In this document: positions 23,828 through 32,160 of the stretch, in pieces
Numbering within the stretch: position 1 is the first letter of the stretch
Layout: each line of letters begins with the position of its first letter
Source of the DNA: G965203045 sp965203045
GTDB taxonomy: Bacteria > Pseudomonadota > Gammaproteobacteria > PS1 > Pseudothioglobaceae
DNA: 64,000 bases
Direction of reading: 5' to 3'
Assembly (NCBI GenBank): GCA_965203045.1
Contig: OZ241850.1
Coordinates: 868,001-932,000 of the forward strand
Notes under the pieces: model-generated
Seen by the model: only the letters and a program-made list of their open reading frames with translations
Database searches by the model: none
What the model was told of the DNA's origin: nothing
Made by a program: the position numbers and the translations under genes

Positions 23828-24385
23828 TTAAATATTTATTAAATCTTGCTCTTTTTGCGCAATGGTATCATCAATTGTTTTTATGTAGTTGTCGGTGAGT
23901 TGTTGAATTTTATGTTCGCCATTTTTGATATCATCTTTAGAAATTTCCCCCTCTTTTGATAAATCTTTTAGGTCTTGATTAGCATCGCGGCGAATATGGC
24001 GCACAGCAACTTTGGCTTTTTCTCCTTCTTCTTTAACGACACGTATTAAATCGCGCCTGCGTTGCTCAGTAAGAGGTGGTAGTGGAACACGTATAATTGC
24101 CCCAGCACTGGTAGGGTTGAGTCCTAGATCAGATGTGATAATTGCTTTTTCAATAACTTCTATCATATCATGCTCCCAAGGACTTATTTTGAGTGTTCTG
24201 GCATCTTCAGCGCTGATACTTGCAATTTGTTCAAGAGGTACTGGTGAGCCATAATACTCAACTTGAACTTGGTTTAATAAACTTGGATGCGCTCTGCCAG
24301 CGCGGATTTTACTTAAGTGGTTTTTAAGAGCAGCAACACTTTTGTCCATACGTTGCTGGGACTCTAAACATATATCATCAATCAT
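23828..24385 (-). CDS. frr: ribosome recycling factor
   Basis: This 185-residue protein splits post-termination ribosomes together with EF-G and IF3. It shows the highly conserved SLLNQVQVEYYGSPVPLEQI, the segment VIEKAIITSDLGLNPTSAG and IRVPLPPLTEQRRRDLIRVV, and RHIRRDANQDLKDL. The length is standard. It overlaps the end of pyrH by 4 bases, as in many bacteria. Confidence 0.97.
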   Translation of the reverse strand: MIDDICLESQQRMDKSVAALKNHLSKIRAGRAHPSLLNQVQVEYYGSPVPLEQIASISAEDARTLKISPWEHDMIEVIEKAIITSDLGLNPTSAGAIIRVPLPPLTEQRRRDLIRVVKEEGEKAKVAVRHIRRDANQDLKDLSKEGEISKDDIKNGEHKIQQLTDNYIKTIDDTIAQKEQDLINI

Positions 24386-25101
24386 AATTTTTTAACCATT
24401 GTTCCTATACTATCGCCATTTAGCAATTGGGTGAAATGTTTTTCATTATCCATTAAATTTAGCACTGCAATTGGTAATTTGTGTGTTTTACACAAAGTAA
24501 AAGCACAGGTGTCCATGATTTGTAAATTTTTTTTCAGCGCGGTATCAAAACTAAGGGTGTTATAACGTTTAGCATCTTTGTTTTGTAATGGGTCACTATC
24601 ATACACTCCATCAACTTTGGTTGCCTTAATAAGTAAATCAGCGCCAATTTCTACACCTCTTAACGCCGCTGCAGTATCAGTACTAACCAGAGGATTACCA
24701 GTACCAGCACAAAAAATTACCACTCCTTTTTTGCTTAAAAATTTATGTGCTTTGCCATAATTTATGTTTTGACAAATACCATTGTCAATACCATAGGCAG
24801 ACATCACTATGCTGCGAATGTTTTGCTGCTCTAATTCGTCATAAATAGCAATTGCATTCATTACCGTTGCAAGCATACCAATTTGGTCGGCATTGGCTTG
24901 TTTACTACCAGTTGCAACCAAACTTGTGCCACGTAAAAAGTTACCACCACCAGTCACTAAGGCAATTTCAACACCTGATTTCAAAGCGGGCTGAATACAG
25001 TTAATTAGCTGTTTAACGACATTATTGTCAATACCAAATCCAGACTCGCCAGAGAGCATCTCGCCACTAAATTTTAATAAAATACGTTTATAAATACTCA
25101 T
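24382..25101 (-). CDS. pyrH: UMP kinase
   Basis: This 239-residue amino-acid-kinase-fold enzyme phosphorylates UMP to UDP. The signature blocks are RILLKFSGEMLSGESGFGI, VTGGGNFLRGTSL, ANADQIGMLATVMNAIA, FCAGTGNPLVSTDTAAALR and LIKATKVDGVYDSDP. The C-terminus NGDSIGTMV is typical. The pyrH-frr pair is conserved across bacteria. tsf and rpsB, which usually precede it, are absent here, and xerD lies upstream instead. Confidence 0.97.
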   Translation of the reverse strand: MSIYKRILLKFSGEMLSGESGFGIDNNVVKQLINCIQPALKSGVEIALVTGGGNFLRGTSLVATGSKQANADQIGMLATVMNAIAIYDELEQQNIRSIVMSAYGIDNGICQNINYGKAHKFLSKKGVVIFCAGTGNPLVSTDTAAALRGVEIGADLLIKATKVDGVYDSDPLQNKDAKRYNTLSFDTALKKNLQIMDTCAFTLCKTHKLPIAVLNLMDNEKHFTQLLNGDSIGTMVKKL

Positions 25102-25122
25102 TTTTGGTAATTATAGTGTATG

Positions 25123-26013
25123 TCAGCCTTGTGGGTGGTGTTTTTGATGCTGTTTTTTGAGTTGGATATTATGAACATGAGTGTAAATCTGGGTGGTAGT
25201 AATACTACTATGTCCAAGCATTAGTTGAAGCACACGCAAATCAGCGCCATTTTGTACCAAGTGAGTGGCAAAAGCATGACGGATAGTGTGTGGTGAAATA
25301 GACTTAGCAATGCCAACTTTATTAGCATAATTTTTTAACATAGCCCAAAAATTATATCGCGTCATCGCTCTGCCGCGATTAGATAAAAAATAAGCGGAAT
25401 TTTTGCTTTTTTTTAGCAGTTGTGGTCGGGCTTGTTGTTGATAATTTTTTAGTTTTTTTAGAGCTAAATCGTGTAGAGGCAGGATACGTTCTTTATTGCC
25501 TTTGCCTTTTAAAATAATAAATTCATTATGCAAATCTATTTGTTTTTGCTCTAGGGTTACTAACTCTGATACTCGCATTCCACAGGCATAAAGTAGTTCC
25601 AACATTGCACAATCGCGGCTACCTAAATTAGTGTTGGCATTAGGTGCTGTTAAAATCATTTCCACTTCATCAACACTGAGACTATCTGGTAATTTTTTTC
25701 TTAAATAGCCCGTGCTGATATGTTTGCAAGGATTATGTTTAACCAAAGACCTTTCTAATAAGTATTGGTAGAAACGACGTAGGGTTGCTATAATTCTGGC
25801 TTTGGTAGTGGCGCTAATTGTTTCTTTTTTATTACGATAAGTTAGGTAATTTAACACCAATTGCTCATCAACCTCTCTTAGGGTATTATTCGCTAGATAA
25901 TTATTGAAAATCTTTAAATCAGAACCATAAGAACTCAAAGTATTAGCGCTTAAGCTTTGCGATAGCCATAAGTAGTCAAGGAATTGTTCAATTAGCTTAG
26001 TATTAGCGGACAT
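25123..26013 (-). CDS. xerD: tyrosine recombinase XerD
   Basis: This 296-residue chromosome-dimer resolvase acts with XerC at dif. The catalytic residues are visible as R147 (CGMRVSEL), K171, H242 and R245 (SPHTIRHAFATHL), H268 (LGHSS) and nucleophile Y277 (TTTQIYTHV). SPHxxRHAFATHL and the STTQIYTHV-like end favour XerD over XerC. The N-terminal SAM-like DNA-binding domain covers residues 1-105. The length is standard, and there is no sign of a prophage or integron around it, so it is the housekeeping recombinase. It lies 21 bases upstream of pyrH. Confidence 0.9.
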   Translation of the reverse strand: MSANTKLIEQFLDYLWLSQSLSANTLSSYGSDLKIFNNYLANNTLREVDEQLVLNYLTYRNKKETISATTKARIIATLRRFYQYLLERSLVKHNPCKHISTGYLRKKLPDSLSVDEVEMILTAPNANTNLGSRDCAMLELLYACGMRVSELVTLEQKQIDLHNEFIILKGKGNKERILPLHDLALKKLKNYQQQARPQLLKKSKNSAYFLSNRGRAMTRYNFWAMLKNYANKVGIAKSISPHTIRHAFATHLVQNGADLRVLQLMLGHSSITTTQIYTHVHNIQLKKQHQKHHPQG

Positions 26014-26052
26014 AGCGCTAATTTTACCTATTATTTTAAATAGATAAAATTA

Positions 26053-26409
26053 TTACTTAGTATTGAAACTGAGTTTTTCTTTAATTCTGGCAGCTTTACC
26101 AGAGCGGTCTCTTAGGTAGTAGAGTTTGGCGCGACGGACTTTACCGTGACGTTTTACTTGTATGCTGTCAATGGTGTTGGAATGGGTTTGGAAAACACGT
26201 TCCACACCTTGACCATAAGATATTTTGCGCACTGTAAAGGCTGCATTTAAACCGCGATTGCGTTTGGCAATAACAATACCTTCAAAAGCCTGCTTTCTTT
26301 CTTTATCGCCCTCCCTAATGTTAATATTAACGACAACAGTATCTCCGGTTGAGAACTCGGGAATATTGCTTTTGAGCTGTTCTTGTTCTAAGGTTTGAAT
26401 TAGATTCAT
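26053..26409 (-). CDS. rplS: 50S ribosomal protein L19
   Basis: This 118-residue protein shows FSTGDTVVVNINIREGDKER, FEGIVIAKRNRGLNAAFTVR, KISYGQGVERVFQTHS and AKLYYLRDRSGKAARIKEKL, all diagnostic for L19, which sits at the 30S-50S interface. In most gammaproteobacteria it ends the rpsP-rimM-trmD-rplS operon. Here none of those genes is adjacent and gltD diverges from it, so rplS has its own promoter in the 26410-26520 gap. Confidence 0.97.
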   Translation of the reverse strand: MNLIQTLEQEQLKSNIPEFSTGDTVVVNINIREGDKERKQAFEGIVIAKRNRGLNAAFTVRKISYGQGVERVFQTHSNTIDSIQVKRHGKVRRAKLYYLRDRSGKAARIKEKLSFNTK

Positions 26410-26520
26410 AATAAAAATTATGCAAAAAACGTTTTATTATACTTTAAAAAAATGCTCAAATTGCAAAAACTTTTCATCAGCTATGGCATAATATCGCAAT
26501 TTATTCTGTGTTAGTATTTT

Positions 26521-27969
26521 ATGGGGAAAATAACTGGGTTTAAAGAGTATAAGCGGCGGGTTGAGGCGTATCGTCCCATCAAGCAACGGGTTGGCGATTA
26601 TGCTGAAATTACAACTGGTAAACATAACAATGCGAAGCTAATTGAGCAAGGCGCAAGGTGTATGGATTGTGGTGTGCCATTTTGTCAATCAGAAAACGGT
26701 TGTCCCATTGATAATTTAATTCCTGAATGGAATGATTTGGTCTATCACAATGATTGGCATGCAGCGTTTTTACGGTTGATGAAGACCAATAATTTTCCTG
26801 AATTTACTGGTAGGGTTTGCCCCGCTCCTTGCGAGAGCGCTTGTGTTTTAGGTATTACTGACCCAGCGGTTAGTATTAAAAATATTGAAGTTGCCATTAT
26901 TGATTATGCTTTTGAACAAGGCTGGGTAAAGCCTAGACCGCCAATTAGTCGCAGTGGCAAATCGGTGGCAATTGTTGGCTCAGGACCAGCTGGATTAGCA
27001 GCAGCTGATGAATTGAACAAATTAGGGCACAAAGTTGTTGTATTTGAAAGAGATGACCATATAGGTGGTTTATTGATGTATGGAATTCCTAATATGAAGT
27101 TAGATAAAGCTACTGTTAAGCGTCGTGTTGATTTATTAAAAGCAGAAGGTATAGAATTTGTAGTTAATGCTAATATTGGTAAAAATGTTAGTTTTGAAGA
27201 GTTGCGTAAAGATTTTGATGCAATTTTGCTAGCAACAGGCGCAACTAAGGCAAGGGTTTTAGATATTAAAGGCGCAGATAGTAAAGGTGTGCACTTAGCA
27301 ATGGAGTACTTAACAACTAGTATTAAGGCTGTATTAGATGGCGATGGTAGTAAAAGTGTTATTAATGCTTGTGATAAAAATGTTATTATCATCGGTGGTG
27401 GTGATACTGGGACTGATTGTATTGCTACTGCGGTTAGACAAGGCGCTAAGTCAATTGTAAATTTTGAACTTGTTAATAAACATCCAGTAAAACGTAGTGA
27501 TGATAACCCTTGGCCCGAATGGCCGTTAATCTATCGCCTAGATTACGGGCATGAAGAAGTAAAAGTGGTTTATGGCGATGACCCGCGTCATTATTGTTTG
27601 ATGACAAAAGAATTTATTAGCGATGATAAAGGATATGTTAGCGCTGTGAAAACGGCGCAAATTAATACCGAGGATAATTTTGCAGAAATTGCAAATAGCG
27701 AACAAATCTGGCAAGCGGATTTAGTGCTCTTAGCAATGGGTTTTGTCTCACCTGAGCACTATATTAGCGATCAAGGGTCAATTGAGTTGGATGATAGAGG
27801 TAATTATCTGGCTAATGATAGGGACTACCAAACTAATCAAAGCGCTATTTTTAGCGCTGGTGATTGTAGGCGTGGCCAGTCATTGATAGTATGGGCAATT
27901 GCTGAAGGTCGTTGCGCTGCTAGCGCTATTGATAATTTTTTAAATAAAATGAAGGCGATACCATTGTAA
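26521..27969 (+). CDS. gltD: glutamate synthase [NADPH] small subunit
   Basis: This 482-residue flavoprotein passes electrons from NADPH to the large subunit GltB. The N-terminal iron-sulfur region shows ARCMDCGVPFCQSENGCPI and GRVCPAPCESACVLGI. The FAD-binding motif is VAIVGSGPAGLAAADEL and the NADPH motif is VIIIGGGDTGTDCIATAVRQ. The C-terminal FSAGDCRRGQSLIVWAIAEG is typical. gltB is not in the window. It stands directly upstream of the dsr operon, whose DsrL protein shares the same flavoprotein fold, but a 153-base gap with inverted repeats separates them. Confidence 0.95.
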   Translation: MGKITGFKEYKRRVEAYRPIKQRVGDYAEITTGKHNNAKLIEQGARCMDCGVPFCQSENGCPIDNLIPEWNDLVYHNDWHAAFLRLMKTNNFPEFTGRVCPAPCESACVLGITDPAVSIKNIEVAIIDYAFEQGWVKPRPPISRSGKSVAIVGSGPAGLAAADELNKLGHKVVVFERDDHIGGLLMYGIPNMKLDKATVKRRVDLLKAEGIEFVVNANIGKNVSFEELRKDFDAILLATGATKARVLDIKGADSKGVHLAMEYLTTSIKAVLDGDGSKSVINACDKNVIIIGGGDTGTDCIATAVRQGAKSIVNFELVNKHPVKRSDDNPWPEWPLIYRLDYGHEEVKVVYGDDPRHYCLMTKEFISDDKGYVSAVKTAQINTEDNFAEIANSEQIWQADLVLLAMGFVSPEHYISDQGSIELDDRGNYLANDRDYQTNQSAIFSAGDCRRGQSLIVWAIAEGRCAASAIDNFLNKMKAIPL

Positions 27970-27990
27970 ATTAAAATATTTTGTTTAATA

Positions 27991-28053
27991 ATATATCTCT
28001 TTAGGGATATATCAACTACCCCTTTAAATATCAAATTTTGTTTGATATGGGGT
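27991..28053 (+). promoter_or_regulatory. inverted repeats in the gltD-dsrA gap (dsr leader or operator)
   Basis: There are two structures. ATATATC (27991-27997) pairs with GATATAT (28006-28012). Then ATATCAAA (28028-28035), loop TTTTG, TTTGATAT (28041-28048) is a perfect 8-base stem that can be extended by ACCCC (28018-28022) with GGGGT (28049-28053) across a 5-base bulge. No T-run follows, so it is unlikely to be a gltD terminator. The dsrA ribosome-binding site (GGGAG) is 60 bases further on. Confidence 0.5.
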
Positions 28054-28122
28054 GATAATGGTGGTTGCATTAAAAGATAAATGTTTTTTAGTGCTTTTAT
28101 TACTTGAACTGGGAGAATAATT

Positions 28123-29430
28123 ATGGCAAGCAAGTTATACAATACGCCTAATTTGGATGAATTAGAAAAGGGTCCATGGCCTTCTTTTGTTACTGGCCTT
28201 AAAAGATTAGCAAACGATAATCATCAAGGCGCTGGTATGGCAAGAGATGTGTTAGCTACTTTGGAGACCTCGTATGTTACCAAGAAGGGCTACTGGAAAG
28301 GTGGGACTGTTGGTGTTATTGGTTATGGTGGCGGCATTATTCCACGTTTTAACGAAATCAAAGATAAGGATGGTAATTACAAGTTTAAAGAAGCTAGCGA
28401 GTTTCATACTTTGCGCGTGCAACCGCCTGCTGGTATGCATTATAGTTCGCAATTACTGAGAGATTTGTGTGATATGTTTGTTGATAATGGCGGTTCTGGT
28501 CTAATTGGTATGCACGGTCAGTCTGGCGATATTATGTTTCAAGGCGCAGACGAAAAAGGAGTGCAAAAAGTATTTAATGCTTTAAATGATTATGGTTTTG
28601 ATTTAGGCGGCGCTGGTCCTGCGGTGCGCACTGGTATGTCTTGTGTTGGCGCGGCACGTTGCGAAATGTCTAATACCAATGAAATTGCTGCTCATCGCAC
28701 CTTAGTTAATGCTTTTTTAGATGATATGCATCGTCCAGCTTTGCCTTATAAGTTTAAATTTAAGGTTTCAGGCTGTGCGAATGATTGTATGAACTCGGTG
28801 GAACGTTCTGATATGTCGGTAATTGGCACTTGGCGTGATGATATTAAAATCAACCAAGATGCTTGGAAGAAAATGGTTGTTGATAAGGGTCGTGATTATG
28901 TGATTGATAATATTACTTCTCGTTGCCCTACTCAGGCTATGACTTTAAACAAGGACAGCTCATTAACTATTGATAATAAAAATTGTGTTAAGTGCATGCA
29001 TTGCTTAAATGCAACTTCACCTCTATCTATTAACTATGTTGAAAATGGCAGTGATGGCGCTATTTTAGCAACTGGTGATGATAAGGGTGTTACCATTATT
29101 ATGGGTGGCAAAAGAACACTCAAAATCGGTGATTTATTTGGCACAGTTATTGTTCCTTTTATGAAATTGGAAACTGAGGAAGATTATGAGGCTATTACCG
29201 AAATTGCAGAAAATGTGATTGATTTCTTTGCTGAAAATGCTCTAGAACATGAGCGCACCGGCGAGATGATTGAACGTATTGGTTTGGTTAATTTCTTAGA
29301 AGGTATTGGTGTTGATATTGATCCGAATATGGTTGATAGCCCACGTTATATGTCTTATGTGCGTATGGATAAATGGGATGAGGAAGCTACCAAGTGGTTT
29401 GAGAAAAAAGCTGAAGCCGCAAGCGCTTAG
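28123..29430 (+). CDS. dsrA: reverse dissimilatory sulfite reductase, alpha subunit
   Basis: This 435-residue subunit of the cytoplasmic DsrAB enzyme, in sulfur oxidisers, turns persulfide sulfur carried by DsrC into sulfite. The sirohaem-[4Fe-4S] binding cysteines appear as CVGAARC near residue 178 and CANDC near residue 221. A ferredoxin domain with CPTQAM and CVKCMHCLNATSP lies around residues 270-300. The length and order fit DsrA. The organism context (dsrEFH, dsrL and dsrN present, dsrD absent) shows the oxidative type. It is the first gene of a collinear run of fourteen dsr genes. Confidence 0.97.
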   Translation: MASKLYNTPNLDELEKGPWPSFVTGLKRLANDNHQGAGMARDVLATLETSYVTKKGYWKGGTVGVIGYGGGIIPRFNEIKDKDGNYKFKEASEFHTLRVQPPAGMHYSSQLLRDLCDMFVDNGGSGLIGMHGQSGDIMFQGADEKGVQKVFNALNDYGFDLGGAGPAVRTGMSCVGAARCEMSNTNEIAAHRTLVNAFLDDMHRPALPYKFKFKVSGCANDCMNSVERSDMSVIGTWRDDIKINQDAWKKMVVDKGRDYVIDNITSRCPTQAMTLNKDSSLTIDNKNCVKCMHCLNATSPLSINYVENGSDGAILATGDDKGVTIIMGGKRTLKIGDLFGTVIVPFMKLETEEDYEAITEIAENVIDFFAENALEHERTGEMIERIGLVNFLEGIGVDIDPNMVDSPRYMSYVRMDKWDEEATKWFEKKAEAASA

Positions 29431-29442
29431 TTAGTTTAATTT

Positions 29443-29468
29443 AAGACCAGTTTTACAAGACAGGTCTT
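29443..29468 (+). repeat. intercistronic hairpin between dsrA and dsrB
   Basis: AAGACC (29443-29448) and GGTCTT (29463-29468) form a 6-base stem with a 14-base loop followed by TT, 20 bases before dsrB. It may be an mRNA processing or stability element. It is too weak to be a full terminator. Confidence 0.4.
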
Positions 29469-29487
29469 TTGAAATTAGGAGGTTATT

Positions 29488-30558
29488 ATGGCTGAAGTTA
29501 GAATGCCTGTTGAGTCTGGAGTGCCAGACCCGATACAGTATATGCACCCTACTATGAGGAGGAATTTTGGGCAGTGGGCTTTTCACAATCGTCCGCGACC
29601 TGGAGTATTAAAGCACACTTCTAAAAATAATGAATTTATTTGGACTGTGCGTTGCGGAACTCAACGTCAAATGGATGTTTACACTATTAAAAAACTAGCT
29701 GATATTGCTGATGAGTTTGGTGATGGCTATATTCGTTTTACTATTCGTTCTAATGTAGAATTTATGGTAGATACGGAGGCAAAAGTCGCCCCACTGATTG
29801 AAAAATTAGAAGCAGAGGGCTTTCCGGTTGGCGGTACTGGTCCTACGGTATCTATGATTTCACATACCCAAGGCTGGCTACATTGCGACATTCCCGGTAC
29901 TGATGCTTCTGGAGTGGTTAAATCTTTGATGGATGAGTTATATGGTGAATATAAAAAAGAAGAAATGCCTAATAGGGTGCATTTAACTACTTCTTGTTGC
30001 CAAGTTAACTGTGGTGGTCATGGTGATATTGCTATTAATATTCAACATACCAAACCGCCTAAAATTAACCACGATTTAGTGGCTAATGTTTGCGAACGTC
30101 CTAGTGTGGTAGCCAGATGTCCGGTAGCTGCTATTCGTCCAGCTATGGTAAATGGCAAGCCAACGTTAGAGGTTGATGAGAAGAAATGTATTTGTTGTGG
30201 CGCTTGCTATCCACCATGTCCACCGATGCAAATTAATGACCCAGAGAACTCTAAATTAGCGATTTGGATTGGCGGTAAACATTCTAATGCCAGAAGCAAA
30301 CCATCTTTTCAAAAGCTAGTTGCATCAGGTATTCCTAATAATCCGCCAAGATGGCCCGAAGCAGCAGCTATTATTAAAAATATTCTTGCAGTTTATAAGG
30401 AGGACGCCAGAGACTGGGAGCGTGTTGGTGAATGGGTGGAGCGTATTGGTTGGCCAGCATTTTTTGAGAAAACCGGTTTGCCATTTACTAAGTTCCATAT
30501 TTCTGATTGGAAAGGTACTCGTCATCAATTGAATTCTTCTGCCTACATTCGCTTTTGA
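29488..30558 (+). CDS. dsrB: reverse dissimilatory sulfite reductase, beta subunit
   Basis: This 356-residue partner of DsrA carries the catalytically active sirohaem in characterised enzymes. The cysteine motif TTSCCQVNCGGHGDIAI near residue 170 and CPVAAIRP plus the ferredoxin segment CICCGACYPPCPPM near residue 235 are visible. The N-terminal RRNFGQWAFHNRPRPGVL and TQRQMDVYTIKKL are characteristic. A strong AGGAGG precedes the ATG. It is the second gene of the dsr operon. Confidence 0.97.
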   Translation: MAEVRMPVESGVPDPIQYMHPTMRRNFGQWAFHNRPRPGVLKHTSKNNEFIWTVRCGTQRQMDVYTIKKLADIADEFGDGYIRFTIRSNVEFMVDTEAKVAPLIEKLEAEGFPVGGTGPTVSMISHTQGWLHCDIPGTDASGVVKSLMDELYGEYKKEEMPNRVHLTTSCCQVNCGGHGDIAINIQHTKPPKINHDLVANVCERPSVVARCPVAAIRPAMVNGKPTLEVDEKKCICCGACYPPCPPMQINDPENSKLAIWIGGKHSNARSKPSFQKLVASGIPNNPPRWPEAAAIIKNILAVYKEDARDWERVGEWVERIGWPAFFEKTGLPFTKFHISDWKGTRHQLNSSAYIRF

Positions 30559-30580
30559 TTAAAATTACTATAGCGATAGT

Positions 30581-30979
30581 ATGAAGATTTCAATTCAGGT
30601 AAATGAGGGGCCGTATCAACATCAAGCAGCTGATACGGCTTATCAGTTTACCAAGGCTGCAATTGCAGCTGGACATACTATTTTTCGTATTTTTTTCTAT
30701 CATGATGGCGTTAATAATGCTTCGCGATTTGCTATCCCACCTCAAGATGATAGAAATGTGGTTAATAATTGGGCAGAATTGAAAAATTCAGATGGTAGTG
30801 ATATTGACCGAGTGGTTTGTGTAGCGGCGGCGCTTAGACGAGGAATGCTAGATGAGTCTGAAGCTAGTAAAAATGGCGTTGATGCTAATAATATTCATTC
30901 GGCTTTTCGTATATCTGGATTAGGTCAGTTGATTGAAGCGGGTATTAAGTCTGATCGCTTGGTAGTATTTGGGGATTAG
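30581..30979 (+). CDS. dsrE: sulfur carrier/transferase subunit DsrE
   Basis: This 132-residue subunit of the cytoplasmic DsrE2F2H2 hexamer receives persulfide sulfur and passes it to DsrC. The candidate active cysteine lies in DRVVCVAAALRRGMLD, as in the DsrE/TusD family, after the characteristic HTIFRIFFYHDGVNNASR. It is homologous to TusD of the tRNA thiolation system, but the dsr context and the presence of all three subunits define it. Confidence 0.95.
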   Translation: MKISIQVNEGPYQHQAADTAYQFTKAAIAAGHTIFRIFFYHDGVNNASRFAIPPQDDRNVVNNWAELKNSDGSDIDRVVCVAAALRRGMLDESEASKNGVDANNIHSAFRISGLGQLIEAGIKSDRLVVFGD

Positions 30980-30981
30980 TT

Positions 30982-31389
30982 GTGAGCGAGGTAAAAAAGT
31001 TTATGTATCTTAACCGTAAAGCCCCCTATGGGACGGTTTATGCTTTGGAGTCGCTAGAGGTAGTGTTAATTGGCGCTGCTTTTGACCAAGATGTGAGTTT
31101 GGCGTTTTTAGATGATGGTGTTTATCAAATTATTAAGCAGCAAAAAACTGATAGTGTTGGTATGAAAAATTTTTCCAGCACCTATAATGCCCTAGGTGAT
31201 TACGATGTTAATAAGGTATATGTATCTAAAGAATCGCTAGCGGAACGTGGTTTAAGTAAAGATGATTTAATGGATTTGGTGTATGAAGATGAAGATGATG
31301 ACTGGGCTGAAAAATCATCTATTAACATTATTGCTAATGCAGAACTGGCAAGTGTTATTGCAGACCAAGATGTTGTTTTGAGTTTTTGA
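30982..31389 (+). CDS. dsrF: DsrF subunit of the sulfur transferase
   Basis: This 135-residue TusC-like subunit starts on a GTG two bases after dsrE. It shows the family features FMYLNRKAPYGTVYALESLE, GAAFDQDVSLAFLDDGVYQI and KVYVSKESLAERGLSKDDL. It has no obvious conserved catalytic cysteine, which fits DsrF, where catalysis resides in DsrE and DsrH. Confidence 0.93.
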   Translation: MSEVKKFMYLNRKAPYGTVYALESLEVVLIGAAFDQDVSLAFLDDGVYQIIKQQKTDSVGMKNFSSTYNALGDYDVNKVYVSKESLAERGLSKDDLMDLVYEDEDDDWAEKSSINIIANAELASVIADQDVVLSF

Positions 31390-31399
31390 CAGGACAATT

Positions 31400-31696
31400 A
31401 TGCTACATATGGTAAATAAATCACCGCTGGAGCGTTGCACGCTCGCCAGTTGTGTAGCAGCTTTAGATGATGGGGGTGTTATTTTATTAATTGAAGATGG
31501 CGTTATTGGCGCTACTAAAACCGATAGGGCCGACTTGATTTCCAACTTAGCCAATAGTGGCAGAGTTTATGCGTTGGCTGGAGACTTAGAGGCGCGCGGT
31601 ATTGCCGATAAGGTGCTAGATGGTGTTAAAACCATTGACTATAAAGGCTTTGTTGATTTAGTGGTAGAGCACAAAACAAGCGCTGCTTGGCTCTAA
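31400..31696 (+). CDS. dsrH: DsrH subunit of the sulfur transferase
   Basis: This 98-residue TusB-like subunit shows MVNKSPLERCTLASCVAALD and GGVILLIEDGVIGAT near the N-terminus, with a candidate catalytic cysteine at residue 13, and ends KTSAAWL. It completes the DsrEFH trio that distinguishes sulfur oxidisers from sulfate reducers. Confidence 0.93.
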   Translation: MLHMVNKSPLERCTLASCVAALDDGGVILLIEDGVIGATKTDRADLISNLANSGRVYALAGDLEARGIADKVLDGVKTIDYKGFVDLVVEHKTSAAWL

Positions 31697-31727
31697 TTTT
31701 TGTAATTGTTAATATGGGAGTATAAAT

Positions 31728-32063
31728 ATGGCTAGTATTGCAGTAAACGGCAAAGATATTACAGTGGATGAAGAGGGTTTTTTAACTCAATTATCAGATT
31801 GGTCTGAGGATGTTGCCAATACTATGGCAGCAGCAGATGACTTAAAGCTTACTGGCGAACATTGGGATGTGATAAATTTCTTACGTGAATACTATCAAGA
31901 GTATCAAATTGCGCCGGCAGTCAGAGTATTGACCAAAGCTATTGGTAAAAAATTTGGCAAAGATAAAGGTAATTCCAAGTATCTTTATACTTTATTCCAT
32001 TATGGGCCAGCCAAGCAAGGTTGTCGTTACGCTGGGTTGCCAAAACCAACAGGGTGTATTTAA
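31728..32063 (+). CDS. dsrC: sulfur carrier protein DsrC
   Basis: This 111-residue protein has the flexible C-terminal arm that carries both redox cysteines. GPAKQGCRYAGLPKPTGCI places CysB at residue 99 and CysA at penultimate residue 110. DsrC takes sulfur from DsrEFH, presents the persulfide to DsrAB, and its trisulfide or heterodisulfide form is handled by DsrK of the membrane complex. Both cysteines are intact, so this is the functional copy. A second, cysteine-less paralogue lies at 46340. Confidence 0.96.
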   Translation: MASIAVNGKDITVDEEGFLTQLSDWSEDVANTMAAADDLKLTGEHWDVINFLREYYQEYQIAPAVRVLTKAIGKKFGKDKGNSKYLYTLFHYGPAKQGCRYAGLPKPTGCI

Positions 32064-32070
32064 CATCAAG

Positions 32071-32131
32071 GTCAAAAGTCAGGGGACAGATGACAAAATA
32101 GGTTTTCAGTCCTCGGTTTTTTGTCCTTGAC
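32071..32131 (+). repeat. imperfect inverted repeat between dsrC and dsrM
   Basis: The left side GTCAAAAGTCAGGGGACAG and then GATGACAAAA faces, on the right, GGTTTTTTGTCCTTGAC. GACAAAA can pair with TTTTGTC, and the outer GTCAA with TTGAC. Long imperfect palindromes containing a GGGGACA-type core resemble REP-like mobile palindromes, but only one copy is seen in the window. It could act as an mRNA processing site inside the operon. Confidence 0.35.
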
Positions 32132-32160
32132 ATTTTGTTTATGACCATTGTTAGTATTAC

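Noticed and set aside
25123..26013. XerD-like recombinase as a sign of an integrated element
   Set aside because: Length, residues and the pyrH-frr neighbours fit the housekeeping recombinase, and no prophage or integron genes are nearby.
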